Assembly: GCA_965662735.1 (NCBI GenBank)
Contig: CBFIIU010000001.1
Coordinates: forward strand, 124,001 to 188,000
Direction: 5' to 3'
Length of the DNA: 64,000 nt
From: JAYODZ01 sp965662735
GTDB taxonomy: Bacteria > Pseudomonadota > Alphaproteobacteria > RS24
In this document: piece after piece, positions 43,770-52,636 of the stretch
Position numbering within the stretch: position 1 is the stretch's first letter
How the letters are laid out: each line of letters opens with the position of its first letter
Made by a program: the position numbers and the translations under genes
Notes under the pieces: generated by a model
What the model saw: only the letters and a program-made list of their open reading frames with translations
Database searches by the model: none
What the model was told of the DNA's origin: nothing

Positions 43770-44003
43770 TTAATCGGGGGTTGCCGTTTGTAAGGCCAGC
43801 GCATGCAAGGCATCGCCCATGCCGCCCTGTATGGCATCATAAACCATTTTGTGCTGCTGAACGCGGGTTTTTCCTGCGAAAGACGCCGAGACGACGCGCG
43901 CCGCATAATGATCGCCATCGCCGCGTAAATCAGAGATTTCGATTTCGGCGTCCGGAAGGGCCACACGAATTAAACGTTCTAATTCTCCAGCCGACATGGG
44001 CAT
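43770..44003 (-). CDS. BolA-family protein
   Basis: A 77-residue BolA/IbaG-type protein with the class II KH-like fold. The signature is seen in VVSASFAGKTRVQQHKMVYDAI, and the conserved H can help ligate a [2Fe-2S] cluster with the CGFS glutaredoxin encoded just downstream. The ATG at 44003 has GGAG eight bases ahead; a TTG six codons upstream is possible but abuts purL. The purL stop is 30 bp away, so it is in the purine operon. Confidence 0.9.
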   Translation of the reverse strand: MPMSAGELERLIRVALPDAEIEISDLRGDGDHYAARVVSASFAGKTRVQQHKMVYDAIQGGMGDALHALALQTATPD

Positions 44004-44033
44004 GAGCTCATCTCCAATCAATTATAGGGCGTT

Positions 44034-46226
44034 TCAGCCTCGAGCCGCGCCCATATAGTCGGGCAACCAATTCTCGTGGCGCGCCCCTAATTCTTCTATA
44101 GATATGGAAACGCCATCTGCAAAAGTCAATTGGTCGCCGCCCGAATGCCCACATTTTGTGAGGGGCACGCCAGCGTTAGAGGCCGATTGAACAAATTGCT
44201 CGCTTTTATCGGGCGTGGTGGCGACGATGTAACGCGCCTGATCCTCGCCAAACCAAAAAGCGTGATCGCCCGTTAGGGTGAGCGATAGGCCTGTCTGCCC
44301 GGCCAAACACATTTCGGCTAAGGCTACGAGCAGGCCGCCATCGGAGACGTCATGGACAATCGATGTGAGCCCGTCGTGAATGGCCTGACGCACAAAATCG
44401 CCATGCTTGCGCTCGGCTGCTAAATCCACAGGTGGCGGTGGGCCCAATTCCTCTTGCTGTAAAATGTCACGCAAGAAAATCGAACAGCCCAAATGCCCTT
44501 TTGTGTCGCCAATGACAAATACCTCTAACCCCGCTTCAAGCGCCAGGTGAGCGGCTTTTGCATAATCATCGATCAAGCCGACGCCGCCAATGGCCGGGGT
44601 GGGGTGAATGCCCGTCCCATTTGTTTCATTATATAGCGACACATTGCCCGAAATCACGGGATAGTCGAGGGCGATGCATGCCGCATTCATGCCCTGAAGG
44701 CATCCGACAAATTGACCCATAATGCGCGGCCGCTCGGGATTGCCAAAATTGAGGCAATTGGTGATGGCTAAAGGGGTGGCGCCTGTTGCAGTAATGTTTC
44801 GCCATGTTTCGCTGACCGCCTGTTGACCCCCTTGAACGGGATCGGCGTAGCAGTAGCGTGGGGTTACATCGGTCGTAATCGCCAGCGCTTTTCGGGTTCC
44901 GTGAACCCGCACGAATGCCGCGTCTCCACCCGGGCGCACAATTGTATCGCCCATGACCATATGGTCATATTGCTCCCAAATCCAACGTCGGCTGGCAAGG
45001 CTTGGCAGGCCCATCAGGGTCATCAGGCATGTGTTCAGGGCCGGCGCCGGCGGCAAGGCCGAGCTATCGACCGGTGTCGCAGCGGGGGTGGGTTGGTGCG
45101 GGCGGTCATATACGGGCGCCCCATCGGCCAGGGCATCGAGCGGCATATCCGCGACAACCTCTCCGTGATGTTTCACAACCATGCGCTGGGTATCCGTCAG
45201 CTCGCCGATCACTGCAAAGTCTAATCCCCACCGGTCGAAAATGGCTTTCGCTTCGGCTTCCCGCCCTGGCTTTAGCACCATCAACATGCGCTCTTGGCTC
45301 TCTGATAGGAGCATTTCATAGGCCGTCATTTCGTTTTCGCGGCACGGCACATGGTCGAGATCGAGCACAATGCCGACCGCGCCCTTAGATGCCATTTCCA
45401 CAGAAGACGATGTCAGGCCCGCCGCCCCCATATCTTGAATGGCGATAATCGCATCTGAGGCCATTAGCTCGAGGCAGGCTTCGAGCAGCAGTTTTTCTGT
45501 AAAGGGATCGCCGACTTGGACAGTCGGACGCTTTTCCTCGGAGGCGTCATCAAATTCGGCCGACGCCATAGTGGCGCCGTGAATGCCGTCTCTGCCGGTT
45601 TTTGACCCCACATACACAACGGGCGAGCCAACACCTGACGCCTTGGCATAGAAAATTTTATCGGCATTAGCGAGGCCCACGCACATCGCATTTACCAAAA
45701 TATTGCCATTGTAACACGGGTCGAAATTGGTCTCGCCGCCAACGGTCGGAACGCCCATGCAATTGCCATAGCCGCCAATCCCCGCGACGACGCCCGAGAC
45801 AAGATGACGGGTTTTGGGGTGCTCGGGCGCGCCAAAGCGTAAGGCATTCATATTGGCTACCGGACGGGCGCCCATGGTGAACACATCGCGCATAATGCCG
45901 CCCACGCCGGTCGCCGCTCCCTGATAGGGCTCAATATAAGAGGGGTGATTATGGCTCTCCATTTTGAATATAGCCGCTTGACCATCACCAATATCGATGA
46001 CCCCGGCATTCTCGCCCGGGCCTTGAATGACATGAGGCCCATCCGTCTTTAACGTGCCCAACCATTTGCGCGACGATTTGTAGGAACAATGCTCAGACCA
46101 CATGACGGAAAACACGCCAAGCTCGGTGAGGTTGGGCCTACGCCCCATATGGGTGACGATGCGGTCATATTCATCCGAAGTCAGACCATGTTCAGCGACG
46201 ATGTCGGGTGTAATGGTGAGGGTCAT
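44034..46226 (-). CDS. purL: Phosphoribosylformylglycinamidine synthase subunit PurL
   Basis: A 730-residue small-type PurL, which with PurQ and PurS converts FGAR to FGAM using ATP and glutamine. It has VMWSEHCSYKSSRKWL at the start, a catalytic/ATP region with MESHNHPSYIEPYQGAATGVGG, DMGAAGLTSSSVEMA, and a second AIRS-like half (ITNCLNFGNPERP, GNVSLYNETNGTGI). The fused glutaminase seen in enterobacterial PurL is absent, in line with separate purQ and purS genes directly upstream. Its start overlaps the purQ stop by four bases. Confidence 0.97.
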   Translation of the reverse strand: MTLTITPDIVAEHGLTSDEYDRIVTHMGRRPNLTELGVFSVMWSEHCSYKSSRKWLGTLKTDGPHVIQGPGENAGVIDIGDGQAAIFKMESHNHPSYIEPYQGAATGVGGIMRDVFTMGARPVANMNALRFGAPEHPKTRHLVSGVVAGIGGYGNCMGVPTVGGETNFDPCYNGNILVNAMCVGLANADKIFYAKASGVGSPVVYVGSKTGRDGIHGATMASAEFDDASEEKRPTVQVGDPFTEKLLLEACLELMASDAIIAIQDMGAAGLTSSSVEMASKGAVGIVLDLDHVPCRENEMTAYEMLLSESQERMLMVLKPGREAEAKAIFDRWGLDFAVIGELTDTQRMVVKHHGEVVADMPLDALADGAPVYDRPHQPTPAATPVDSSALPPAPALNTCLMTLMGLPSLASRRWIWEQYDHMVMGDTIVRPGGDAAFVRVHGTRKALAITTDVTPRYCYADPVQGGQQAVSETWRNITATGATPLAITNCLNFGNPERPRIMGQFVGCLQGMNAACIALDYPVISGNVSLYNETNGTGIHPTPAIGGVGLIDDYAKAAHLALEAGLEVFVIGDTKGHLGCSIFLRDILQQEELGPPPPVDLAAERKHGDFVRQAIHDGLTSIVHDVSDGGLLVALAEMCLAGQTGLSLTLTGDHAFWFGEDQARYIVATTPDKSEQFVQSASNAGVPLTKCGHSGGDQLTFADGVSISIEELGARHENWLPDYMGAARG

Positions 46227-46894
46227 GCGGAGCGTCCCAGAAAACGAGCGAGGCTATCAAACACGGCTTTTCCATCGTCGCCACCAAGGGCGAGTTCGGC
46301 AAGCCGCTCGGGGTGGGGCATCATGCCAACCACATTACCTGCACGGTTGCAAATTCCAGCGATATTATTTTGCGATCCATTCGGATTATCGTCCGCATAA
46401 CGCAAAACAATTTGATCATGCTGCTCTAAGCTGTCGAGAATATCGGCCGACGCAAAATAATTTCCTTCATTATGCGCAATCGGGATCGTGATGCGTTGAT
46501 CGCGTTGATATTGGCTCATAAAGGGAGACTGGGTGTTGCCGACCGTGAGTGCAACATCGCGACAGATAAATTTTAACCCCCGATTGCGCATGAGCACGCC
46601 CGGCAAGAGGCCACATTCGGTGAGAATTTGGAAGCCATTGCAAATGCCTAAAACGGGCGTGCCCGCTTCCGCAGCGGCAATGACATCGCGCATAATGCTG
46701 CTATGGGCCGCAATGGCACCGCCACGCAAATAATCTCCATAGGAAAAACCGCCGGGCAGCACCACCGCATCGCAGGCGGGAAGACGGTCGCCATGCCACG
46801 CCATAATGGGTTTCTCACCCAGCGCGGCCTCTAAGCAGACCGCCACATCCCGATCGCAGTTCGAGCCGGGAAACACCACCACTGCTACGGTCAT
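46223..46894 (-). CDS. purQ: Phosphoribosylformylglycinamidine synthase glutaminase subunit PurQ
   Basis: A 223-residue class I amidotransferase that supplies ammonia to PurL. The nucleophile is in TPVLGICNGFQIL and the His/Glu pair in MMPHPERLAE. The glycine-rich PGGFSYGDYLRGGAIAAHS forms the oxyanion region. It ends in a four-base overlap with purL and begins right after purS, so the three subunits are translated in a coupled way. Confidence 0.96.
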   Translation of the reverse strand: MTVAVVVFPGSNCDRDVAVCLEAALGEKPIMAWHGDRLPACDAVVLPGGFSYGDYLRGGAIAAHSSIMRDVIAAAEAGTPVLGICNGFQILTECGLLPGVLMRNRGLKFICRDVALTVGNTQSPFMSQYQRDQRITIPIAHNEGNYFASADILDSLEQHDQIVLRYADDNPNGSQNNIAGICNRAGNVVGMMPHPERLAELALGGDDGKAVFDSLARFLGRSA

Positions 46895-47143
46895 TTATTG
46901 CTCCGCCGAAATGTCGATATCGTAATTTTCAATAACCGTATTCGCGAGGAGCTTCTCGCACATGTCGCTGAGTTGGGCGCGAGCCTTATCCGCGTCGGTT
47001 TCATCGAGATGCACTTCAATCAGCTTGCCTTGGCGCAGATCGCGCAAGCCGCCAAAGCCTAATTGTCCGAGTGCGGTTTCAACGGCTTTTCCTTGAGGAT
47101 CAAGCACGCCATTTTTGAGGGTAATGCGGATTGTCGCTTTCAT
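46895..47143 (-). CDS. purS: Phosphoribosylformylglycinamidine synthase subunit PurS
   Basis: An 82-residue subunit needed to assemble the PurL-PurQ complex. It reads ATIRITLKNGVLDPQGKAVET..LGQLGFGGLRDLRQGKLIEV, the family pattern. It touches purQ end to start and is three bases after purC. Confidence 0.95.
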   Translation of the reverse strand: MKATIRITLKNGVLDPQGKAVETALGQLGFGGLRDLRQGKLIEVHLDETDADKARAQLSDMCEKLLANTVIENYDIDISAEQ

Positions 47144-47146
47144 ATT

Positions 47147-47911
47147 TTAACTCACTAAAACAGGGCCGGTTTTTCCACTTGCTGTGTCACCTGAAAATAG
47201 ACCGAGTCGCTGAGCGACCTCGCGATAAGCATCGACCAAACCGCCGAGATCTTGGCGGAAGCGATCTTTGTCCATTTTCTCATTAGAGACGACGTCCCAC
47301 AGACGACAATTATCGGGGCTGATTTCATCGGCCAGAACCACCCGCATGGTTTCATCTTCCCATAGACGGCCAAATTCGAGTTTGAAATCAATCAATCGAA
47401 TGCCAATGGCGGCAAACAAGCCACACAGATAATCATTAATGCGGAATGAATAGGCCATCACCTCATCCATTTCATGTGGGCTGGCCCAGCCAAACGCATT
47501 AATATGTTCCTCGGTGATCATCGGGTCGCCAAGCGCATCATTTTTATAAAAGAACTCAATGATCGGGCGCGGGAGTTGCGTGCCCTCATCGAGGCCAAGC
47601 CGCTTGCATAAGGATCCGGCCGCAACATTACGAATAACCACTTCAATTGGAATAATCTCAACTTGTCGCACCAATTGCTCGCGCATATTCAGCGCTTTGA
47701 TGAAATGCGTTGGGATAGCGATATCGGCCAGTCGCGTGAACAAATATTCGGAGATCCGGTTGTTCAACACCCCCTTGCCCTCGATCACATCATGCTTCTC
47801 ATTATTAAAGGCGGTGGCATCGTCTTTAAAAAACTGTACCAAGGTTCCGGGCTCGGGGCCTTCATAAAGAATTTTCGCTTTGCCTTCATAAATACGACGA
47901 CGTTTGGACAT
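47147..47911 (-). CDS. purC: SAICAR synthetase
   Basis: A 254-residue enzyme adding aspartate to CAIR (ATP-dependent). Motifs include YEGKAKILYEGPEPGTL with the ATP-contacting lysines, FKDDATAFN, RNVAAGSLCKRLGLDEG, and LIDFKLEFG with the metal ligand. It follows purB by 18 bp and precedes purS in the purine run. Confidence 0.96.
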   Translation of the reverse strand: MSKRRRIYEGKAKILYEGPEPGTLVQFFKDDATAFNNEKHDVIEGKGVLNNRISEYLFTRLADIAIPTHFIKALNMREQLVRQVEIIPIEVVIRNVAAGSLCKRLGLDEGTQLPRPIIEFFYKNDALGDPMITEEHINAFGWASPHEMDEVMAYSFRINDYLCGLFAAIGIRLIDFKLEFGRLWEDETMRVVLADEISPDNCRLWDVVSNEKMDKDRFRQDLGGLVDAYREVAQRLGLFSGDTASGKTGPVLVS

Positions 47912-47929
47912 TGGGTGTCTCCTGAGCGG

Positions 47930-49222
47930 CTAATGTGAGCCGAACACACGATTAAAAATATAATCGACATGCTTAAAATGGTAGCCGAGATCGAATAGAG
48001 CCTCGAGCTCGGCATCGGATAAGATGACGTCTGGGTCGGCCTTTAACAGATCAAGAAATTGTCCTTCTCCGCGCCAAACCGGCATGGCGTTACGCTGCAC
48101 TAAACGGTAGGCATCCTCGCGGCTAACGCCTGCTTGTGTGAGCGCGAGTAAGATGCGCTGCGAATGCACGAGGCCGCCGAGCTTATCGAGGTTGGCTTGC
48201 ATACGTTCCGGATAAATCACCAGCTGAGCGACAACATTGGTCATCCGCGCAAGCGCAAAATCGAGGGTAATTGTGGCATCGGGGCCGATCATCCGTTCAA
48301 CAGAGGAATGCGAAATGTCACGTTCATGCCATAGGGCGACATTTTCGAGCGCCGGCATCGCCATCCCACGGACGAGGCGGGCGAGGCCTGTGAGGTTTTC
48401 GGTTAAGACGGGATTGCGCTTGTGGGGCATCGCCGAGGACCCTTTTTGGCCCTCTGAAAAATACTCTTCCGCTTCCAAAACTTCGGTTCGTTGAAGATGA
48501 CGGATCTCGGTGGCAAGGCGCTCGATCGAGGAGGCGATCACCGCCAAAGTAGAGAAGAACATCGCATGGCGATCGCGGGGAATGACTTGTGTGGAGACGG
48601 GTTCAACGGCAAGTCCCATGGCCTGCGCGACATGTTCTTCGACCCGGGGGTCGATATTGGCGAAGGTGCCCACAGCGCCCGAAATCGCGCAGGTCGCAAT
48701 TTCGGCGCGGGCGGCTTTGAGGCGATCTCGGTTGCGATCAAACTCGGCATAGGCTTGCGCTAACTTTAAACCAAAGGTGGTAGGCTCGGCATGGATCCCG
48801 TGACTGCGGCCAATGGTTGCTGTCATTTTGTGCTCGAACGCGCGCGTGCGTAATGCCTCGAGCAAGGCATCGAGATCGGCCAAGAGGAGATCAGCGGCTC
48901 GTACCAGCTGAACATTGAAGCAGGTGTCTAAAACATCGGACGAGGTCATGCCCTGATGCACAAAACGCGCCTCGGGCCCAACATATTCGGCGAGGCTGGT
49001 GAGAAAGGCGATGACATCATGTTTGACCTCGCGCTCGATTTCATCGATGCGCTCAATGTCAAAATTGCCTTTTTCGCGGACAATTTTAGCGGCCTCTGTG
49101 GGGACGGTGCCTAACTTGGCCATGGCGTCGAGCGCATGCGTCTCAATTTCAAGCCAAATTGAGAAGCGGCTATGTGGTTCCCACAGGGCGGTCATTTCTG
49201 GCCGAGCGTAACGCGGAATCAT
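47930..49222 (-). CDS. purB: Adenylosuccinate lyase
   Basis: A 430-residue member of the fumarase/aspartase superfamily that cleaves SAICAR and adenylosuccinate to fumarate plus the purine product. The signature GSSAMPHKRNPVLTENL is intact, as are MTSSDVLDT and IGRSHGIHAEPTTFG with catalytic histidines. It is the first gene of the purB-purC-purS-purQ-purL-bolA-grxD run on the minus strand, about 66 bp after radC. Confidence 0.96.
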   Translation of the reverse strand: MIPRYARPEMTALWEPHSRFSIWLEIETHALDAMAKLGTVPTEAAKIVREKGNFDIERIDEIEREVKHDVIAFLTSLAEYVGPEARFVHQGMTSSDVLDTCFNVQLVRAADLLLADLDALLEALRTRAFEHKMTATIGRSHGIHAEPTTFGLKLAQAYAEFDRNRDRLKAARAEIATCAISGAVGTFANIDPRVEEHVAQAMGLAVEPVSTQVIPRDRHAMFFSTLAVIASSIERLATEIRHLQRTEVLEAEEYFSEGQKGSSAMPHKRNPVLTENLTGLARLVRGMAMPALENVALWHERDISHSSVERMIGPDATITLDFALARMTNVVAQLVIYPERMQANLDKLGGLVHSQRILLALTQAGVSREDAYRLVQRNAMPVWRGEGQFLDLLKADPDVILSDAELEALFDLGYHFKHVDYIFNRVFGSH

Positions 49223-49288
49223 CTGTCTCTCCTTATCCTCATGCGTTTACCCGATTTCAACCAGTGATGAAAGCAAGCATCGTGAGAA

Positions 49289-49987
49289 TCAGGGGATTAA
49301 CCCCAAATTTTTAAAGCTAACATCGCCCGATCGCCCAATGATCAAATGATCATGAAGGCGAATGGAGAGGCCTTGGGCCAGTTCCATGATTTTTCGGGTC
49401 ATTTCAATGTCGGCGCGGCTGGGGGCTGGGTCGCCGCTGGGGTGATTATGGAATAAAACCAGCGCGGATGCCTCGAGCTCCAGCGCTCGTTTAATGATTT
49501 CGCGGGGATAGACGGGCGTATGGTCAACTGTTCCTTGGGTCATACGTTCGTCGGCGATGATTTTATTCTTTTTATCGAGGAATATGACGTGAAATTCCTC
49601 GCGCGATTTCTCGGCGACTTTCGTCCGGCAATAGGAAACCACCTCCTGCCAGGAGGCAAGAATGGGCTGGCCCAAGATTTTTGATTGTCCGACGCTCAGC
49701 GCTGCAGCCTCAACGATTTTGAGCTCGCAAATAATGCGATCTGATACGCCTGACACTTGGGATAATCGATCTTTTGATGCCCCGAGTACTGCCGATAGGG
49801 AACCAAAATGGCCGATCAGTGCCTTGGCGAGGGGCTTGACGTCCCGTCGGGGAATGGCGCGGCATAAAATCAGCTCTAAAAGCTCGTAATCTAAAAGCGC
49901 GTCTTTGCCCCCTCGCATAAATCGCTGACGGAGGCGATCGCGATGTCCGGTATAGCCCGTCATCGTTTTGGAAGGCGTTGATGCCAT
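49289..49987 (-). CDS. radC: RadC family JAB/MPN-domain protein
   Basis: A 232-residue protein with an N-terminal helix-hairpin-helix part (about 15-85) and a C-terminal JAMM metalloprotease-like domain with the zinc motif seen as LVLFHNHPSGDPAPSRAD (about 178-195). It was once linked to DNA repair, but that is no longer well supported; the biochemical role is open. It lies 169 bp downstream of map on the same strand; the gap contains tandem repeats. Confidence 0.92.
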   Translation of the reverse strand: MASTPSKTMTGYTGHRDRLRQRFMRGGKDALLDYELLELILCRAIPRRDVKPLAKALIGHFGSLSAVLGASKDRLSQVSGVSDRIICELKIVEAAALSVGQSKILGQPILASWQEVVSYCRTKVAEKSREEFHVIFLDKKNKIIADERMTQGTVDHTPVYPREIIKRALELEASALVLFHNHPSGDPAPSRADIEMTRKIMELAQGLSIRLHDHLIIGRSGDVSFKNLGLIP

Positions 49988-50103
49988 GCGCGACAGTCTC
50001 TCTTTAAAGCGGTGTACGGACCGCTTGCGCCTAGAGCAGTTTATACTTTGAACCGGTAAAGTGAGCGGCTGAGTTAGAGCGACTGAGAGAGCGATTAAGA
50101 GAG

Positions 50104-50137
50104 CGGTATTAACGCCGAAACGGTATTAACGCCGCAA
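50104..50137. repeat. 17-bp tandem repeat, two copies, between map and radC
   Basis: CGGTATTAACGCCGAAA and CGGTATTAACGCCGCAA differ at one base. Just before them (50064-50105) run further degenerate 12-14 bp units beginning GAGCG, so almost the whole gap is repetitive. Confidence 0.75.
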
Positions 50138-50156
50138 CACAACGCGTTTTAAATTG

Positions 50157-51014
50157 CTAAGCGTCACCGTGAGCGGAAACATCAAAATCAATTGATGATC
50201 GGTGGGGTGTGTCCAGCCCACATTGAGACTGGGTAAAAATCTCAACCCCAGTTTCTGTGACGCCGACCGAGTGCTCATACTGCGCCGAGAGCGTGCGGTC
50301 GCGGGTGACGGCGGTCCAGCCATCCGCCAATATTTTTACGGCCGGTTTGCCAATATTGAGCATGGGTTCAATGGTAAAAAACATCCCTGGACGCAATTCA
50401 ACCCCTTCGCCGGGTCGGCCATAATGCAAGACGTTAGGCGTGTCATGAAAAACCCGGCCTAAACCGTGACCGCAAAAATCGCGGACAATGGAGAAGCGCG
50501 CCGCTTCTGCCGTTTGCTGAATGGCCGCGCCAATGTCGCCCAGTCGGGTGCCAGGCTTAACCAGCGCAATGCCCGCCATCATGCTGTCATAGGTGACATC
50601 CATCAGGCGCTTGGCTTTGATCGACACATCGCCAATGCCAAACATGCGGCTGGTGTCGCCATGCCAGCCCTCATAAATTAACGTCACATCGACATTCACA
50701 ATATCGCCCTCGCGCAAAATCCGATCTCCGGGAATGCCATGACAGACGACATGGTTGATCGATGTGCATATGCTGGCGGTAAAGCCTCGATAGTTCAGGG
50801 GGGCGGGGGTTGCCCCTAAATCCATGGTGATTTCAAGCGCCTTCGCGTCCAGCTCTGCGGTGGAGACGCCGGCGACAACATAAGGGGCGAGCAGATCGAG
50901 GGTTTGGGCGGCTTTGTTGCCCACGGCCCGCATGCCTGCAAAACCCTCTGGCCCGTGCAGTTTGATGGCGCCCGTATTGCGCAGGGGTGCGTCATGCGCG
51001 TTAATGTAATTCAC
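50157..51014 (-). CDS. map: Type I methionine aminopeptidase
   Basis: A 285-residue metalloprotease that removes the initiator methionine. Metal ligands are seen in NVDVTLIYEGWHGDTSRMF (two Asp), GHGLGRVFHDTP (His), FTIEPML (Glu) and QYEHSVGVTETG (Glu). I chose the GTG at 51014 because GAGG precedes it and NYINAHDAPLRNTG is the usual start of alphaproteobacterial Map; ATG at 51035 or upstream starts would add an unconserved leader. The C-terminus beyond IFTQS is longer than usual by about 20 residues. Confidence 0.93.
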   Translation of the reverse strand: MNYINAHDAPLRNTGAIKLHGPEGFAGMRAVGNKAAQTLDLLAPYVVAGVSTAELDAKALEITMDLGATPAPLNYRGFTASICTSINHVVCHGIPGDRILREGDIVNVDVTLIYEGWHGDTSRMFGIGDVSIKAKRLMDVTYDSMMAGIALVKPGTRLGDIGAAIQQTAEAARFSIVRDFCGHGLGRVFHDTPNVLHYGRPGEGVELRPGMFFTIEPMLNIGKPAVKILADGWTAVTRDRTLSAQYEHSVGVTETGVEIFTQSQCGLDTPHRSSIDFDVSAHGDA

Positions 51015-51135
51015 GTCAAATCCTCGATGACCCATCAAATAGCACGATGCGACGCGATTGGCCAGATCATCCAAACTGGTGTTTTCATCAACAATCTGCC
51101 AAAAGATGGTGGGATCGGAAATGATCACCGGTAAT

Positions 51136-51171
51136 CATCCACCAGATCATTCACCAGATCATTCGCGTGAT
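51136..51171. repeat. 12-bp tandem repeat, three copies, between map and the CinA-like gene
   Basis: CATCCACCAGAT, CATTCACCAGAT and CATTCGCGTGAT, followed by a further CAT. It lies just ahead of the CinA-like gene start, in the divergent gap with map. Confidence 0.65.
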
Positions 51172-51193
51172 CATAAAAAGGAGCAGAGCGTTT

Positions 51194-51964
51194 ATGTCCA
51201 GTCCAGAGTTGAAGTCAGCCGCAATGTTACTCATTGGCGATGAGATTTTGTCGGGCCGAACACGCGACGCCAATTTATCGCATATTGCGCAAGAGCTGGG
51301 GCAAATTGGCATCGCCATGCGCGAAGCCCGGATTGTGCCGGATATTGATGTTGAGATTATCAATGCGGTCAACGCATTACGGGCGCGCTATGATTATGTG
51401 TTCACAACGGGGGGCATTGGGCCGACGCATGACGACATCACGGCAGATTGCATTGCTCGCGCTTTTGGCGTGGGTATTGGGCCTCACCCCGAGGCGGTGC
51501 GTCGTTTGGAGGCCCATTATGAGGCTGCCCAGATTGAATTTAATGCCGCCCGCCAACGCATGACGCGGATCCCGGACGGGGCCGAATTGATCGACAATCC
51601 GGTGAGCGCCGCTCCCGGGTTTCGGATGGAAAATGTGTTTGTCATGGCGGGCATTCCCAAAATCATGCAGGCCATGTTGGCCGGCGTCTTGCCGCAACTG
51701 GCCGGCGGGCCGCCGATAACCAGCGTGTCTGTGACGGGGAATGTGCCCGAAGGCACCATCGCCGACGCAATGGAAGCCCTGCAAGCGCAGAACCCCGAGA
51801 TCTCAATTGGCTTATATCCCTATTATGCAGCGGGGCAGGCGGGTGTGAGCGTGGTGTTGCGCGGCACCGATCCTGACCAGCTGGCGCGCCTTGCCGATAC
51901 GGTCGCAGACCATATTACCTCGATTGGTGGATCTATTGTCGAGCGGCCGAGTCGGGATGAATAG
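51194..51964 (+). CDS. CinA/MoaB-type molybdopterin-binding-fold protein
   Basis: A 256-residue protein with a MoCF domain: SAAMLLIGDEILSGRTRDANLSHIA and TTGGIGPTHDDITADCIARAF are the core motifs, as in the N-terminal part of CinA. The C-terminal deamidase domain of full CinA is absent. Relatives include ADP-ribose pyrophosphatases and NMN-related enzymes; the exact reaction is uncertain. The ATG at 51194 has an AAGGAG site about ten bases upstream. Divergent from map. Confidence 0.87.
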   Translation: MSSPELKSAAMLLIGDEILSGRTRDANLSHIAQELGQIGIAMREARIVPDIDVEIINAVNALRARYDYVFTTGGIGPTHDDITADCIARAFGVGIGPHPEAVRRLEAHYEAAQIEFNAARQRMTRIPDGAELIDNPVSAAPGFRMENVFVMAGIPKIMQAMLAGVLPQLAGGPPITSVSVTGNVPEGTIADAMEALQAQNPEISIGLYPYYAAGQAGVSVVLRGTDPDQLARLADTVADHITSIGGSIVERPSRDE

Positions 51965-52144
51965 GGCGCGATCAACGCCGCCAAGCAGGTTGAGCCCCTC
52001 GTCTTTTTCTTGGGCTAATCCAAACCTTGGTCTAAAAAACATAATAAAACCAATAGGATAATCGTCCATCGTTTTATTAAGAAAATTTAATTATTAAATT
52101 CTGAGTGAGGATGTCATGGTACATCATCACTTAGGGAGGAAACT

Positions 52145-52399
52145 ATGACGAAATTTTCAACATTTGCCATCGCCGCTGCTTTTGTATCAGGCTTGGGCTT
52201 TGCGAGCCCCGCTTCCGCAATGGATTCGAGCTTTGAAGCAATGTCACAGTCGGGCAACCACACATTCTATGTTTGGTGCACAGGTAAAGACGATTACACA
52301 GAAACCGCATCAGGGGCCAATGCAAAAGAAGCGCAAGCTGCTTTGGCTGCAAAAGCAGGCAAAAACTGCTGGCCGGTATGGCAAGGCCTTGAAGGCTAA
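52145..52399 (+). CDS. Small secreted protein of unknown function
   Basis: I do not recognise this 84-residue protein. A signal peptide (KFSTFAIAAAFVSGLGFASPASA) would be cut after A25, leaving 59 residues with two cysteines, C45 in YVWCTGK and C75 in KNCWPVW, that could form a disulfide. The region between is alanine-rich (NAKEAQAALAAKAG). A strong AGGGAGG site precedes the ATG and an intrinsic terminator follows, so it is a single-gene transcript with good expression signals. Periplasmic or exported location is an inference. Confidence 0.75.
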   Translation: MTKFSTFAIAAAFVSGLGFASPASAMDSSFEAMSQSGNHTFYVWCTGKDDYTETASGANAKEAQAALAAKAGKNCWPVWQGLEG

Positions 52400-52425
52400 A
52401 TAATTCTCCAATTTTGGGGGGAGGG

Positions 52426-52452
52426 CGGCGGTCATTGACCGCCGTTTTCTTT
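52426..52452 (+). terminator. Rho-independent terminator of the small secreted protein gene
   Basis: CGGCGGTCA and TGACCGCCG are complementary nine-base arms around a single T (so the top pairs open), followed by TTTTCTTTT. It stands 27 bp past the stop. Confidence 0.85.
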
Positions 52453-52636
52453 TGGTGGGGGCGTGAGCCAAGCCGATCGGGTTGACGCGCCAGCCGCACG
52501 CCCTAGTTTTAAAAACATCATCACCTTGTGTTGACGTGTCAGCCTGTCGCGCTTCCGTGAGGCCGTCATACCGAAGAGCAAACAATGTGAAGCGATCTGA
52601 GTGTGTGAGAAACAGAGTTTAAAGTGGTCCCTAAAA

